Shown piece after piece: positions 63,813-64,000 of a DNA stretch of 64,000 bases; the stretch's first letter is position 1, and each line of letters opens with the position of its first letter. The notes beneath the pieces were generated by a model. The model did no database searches. It was not told the DNA's origin and was given only the letters and a program-made list of their open reading frames with translations. Source of the DNA: Candidatus Pseudomonas phytovorans (GTDB lineage Bacteria > Pseudomonadota > Gammaproteobacteria > Pseudomonadales > Pseudomonadaceae). The position numbers and the translations under genes are program-made. The DNA is taken from NCBI GenBank assembly GCA_029202525.1, contig CP119325.1, positions 4,004,001-4,068,000 on the forward strand. Direction: 5' to 3'.

Positions 63813-64000
63813 TCAGGCAGCAGCAAACAGCTCATTGGCGATCTGCGCCTGGGCGGCATCAATCGCCTGGCTGCGCTGCTCCGGGCCATAGGCCAGGCCA
63901 TGGGCGCGGACGATTTCCAGGTTGGTAACACCGATAAAGCCCAGGAACACTTTCAGGAAGTCTTCATGCCCGGCGCCAGTCGGCTGGCCAGCGTGCAGGC
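63813..64000 (-). CDS. azoR: FMN-dependent NADH-azoreductase AzoR (3' part; start outside window)
   Basis: Only the last 62 codons are present. They read LHAGQPTGAGHEDFLKVFLG, then FIGVTNLEIVRAHGLAYGPE and AIDAAQAQIANELFAAA. The VFLGFIGVTNLEIVRAHG segment is the conserved C-terminal strand-helix of AzoR flavodoxin-fold quinone and azo reductases. The rest of the gene lies to the right of the window, so its FMN site cannot be checked. Confidence 0.8.
   Translation of the reverse strand, partial: LHAGQPTGAGHEDFLKVFLGFIGVTNLEIVRAHGLAYGPEQRSQAIDAAQAQIANELFAAA

Noticed and set aside
1..64000. CRISPR array, rRNA or tRNA genes, insertion sequences
   Set aside because: No regular direct repeats with unique spacers, no tRNA cloverleaf with a T-loop GTTCGA-type signal that I could find by eye, and no transposase frame.

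Overview
The window is 64 kb of a GC-rich gamma-proteobacterial chromosome that looks like the Pseudomonas putida group. Evidence for this is the codon use, the many inverted-pair REP elements with a GCGGGC..GCCCGC core, the PvdQ-lpxH-ppiB-glnS-cysS block, and the GlaH/LhgO glutarate genes. From memory, a similar gene order surrounds pvdQ in P. putida KT2440; I could not check this. I see no rRNA, tRNA, CRISPR array, intact prophage or insertion sequence.

Layout. 1-4170 (minus strand): the end of a type VI secretion island with tssL, vgrG, a DUF4123 adaptor and the start of a VasX-like effector that leaves the window. 4319-8061: the 5-oxoprolinase operon pxpA-pxpB-pxpC with a divergent LysR gene. 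8184-13061: a gentisate catabolic operon (gentisate dioxygenase, fumarylpyruvate hydrolase, maleylpyruvate isomerase, 3-hydroxybenzoate 6-hydroxylase) with a divergent LysR gene; its transporter gene is reduced to its last 45 or so codons. 13147-18286: a GH13 enzyme and a 994-residue autotransporter. 18477-23584: riboflavin synthase, a DUF1275 membrane protein, ProP, a zinc-type HemB and a RIO kinase. 23718-26950: glutarate to 2-oxoglutarate catabolism (glaH, lhgO) with its GntR regulator. 27026-29075: a two-component system. 29146-36080: cysS, glnS, ppiB, lpxH and the AHL acylase pvdQ.

36277-39451 is the least understood part: a Fur-like winged-helix protein without the metal domain, a 62-residue membrane protein, an exported protein, a Mor-family activator and two tandem DUF2589 proteins. 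39471-46562 holds tamB-tamA, an acetyltransferase and xthA. 46722-49698 is an ECF sigma/anti-sigma pair facing a catalase-type peroxidase and cytochrome b561, with two near-symmetrical GGAATA-N15-CGTC promoters between them. 49785-54499 has an MFS exporter, an XRE-cupin regulator, and an SDR/isomerase pair with a divergent TetR gene that overlaps a HELKH-containing exported protein. 54650-59639 has a bile-acid-symporter-like protein, AmpC, a small protein with a long structured leader, three short genes and an EamA transporter. 59932-64000 has an orphan polyamine-type binding protein, an Fe-S flavin oxidoreductase and an XRE-cupin regulator around a perfect operator-like palindrome, then the 3' end of azoR.

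Most of the window is metabolic accessory and housekeeping genes. The best leads for something undescribed are the Mor/DUF2589 cluster, the structured leader at about 57009-57168, the sequestered start codon of the autotransporter, and the flavin oxidoreductase module. Where a start codon was ambiguous I chose it by Shine-Dalgarno spacing or by overlap with the upstream gene. All family assignments come from reading the translated sequence, not from a database search.
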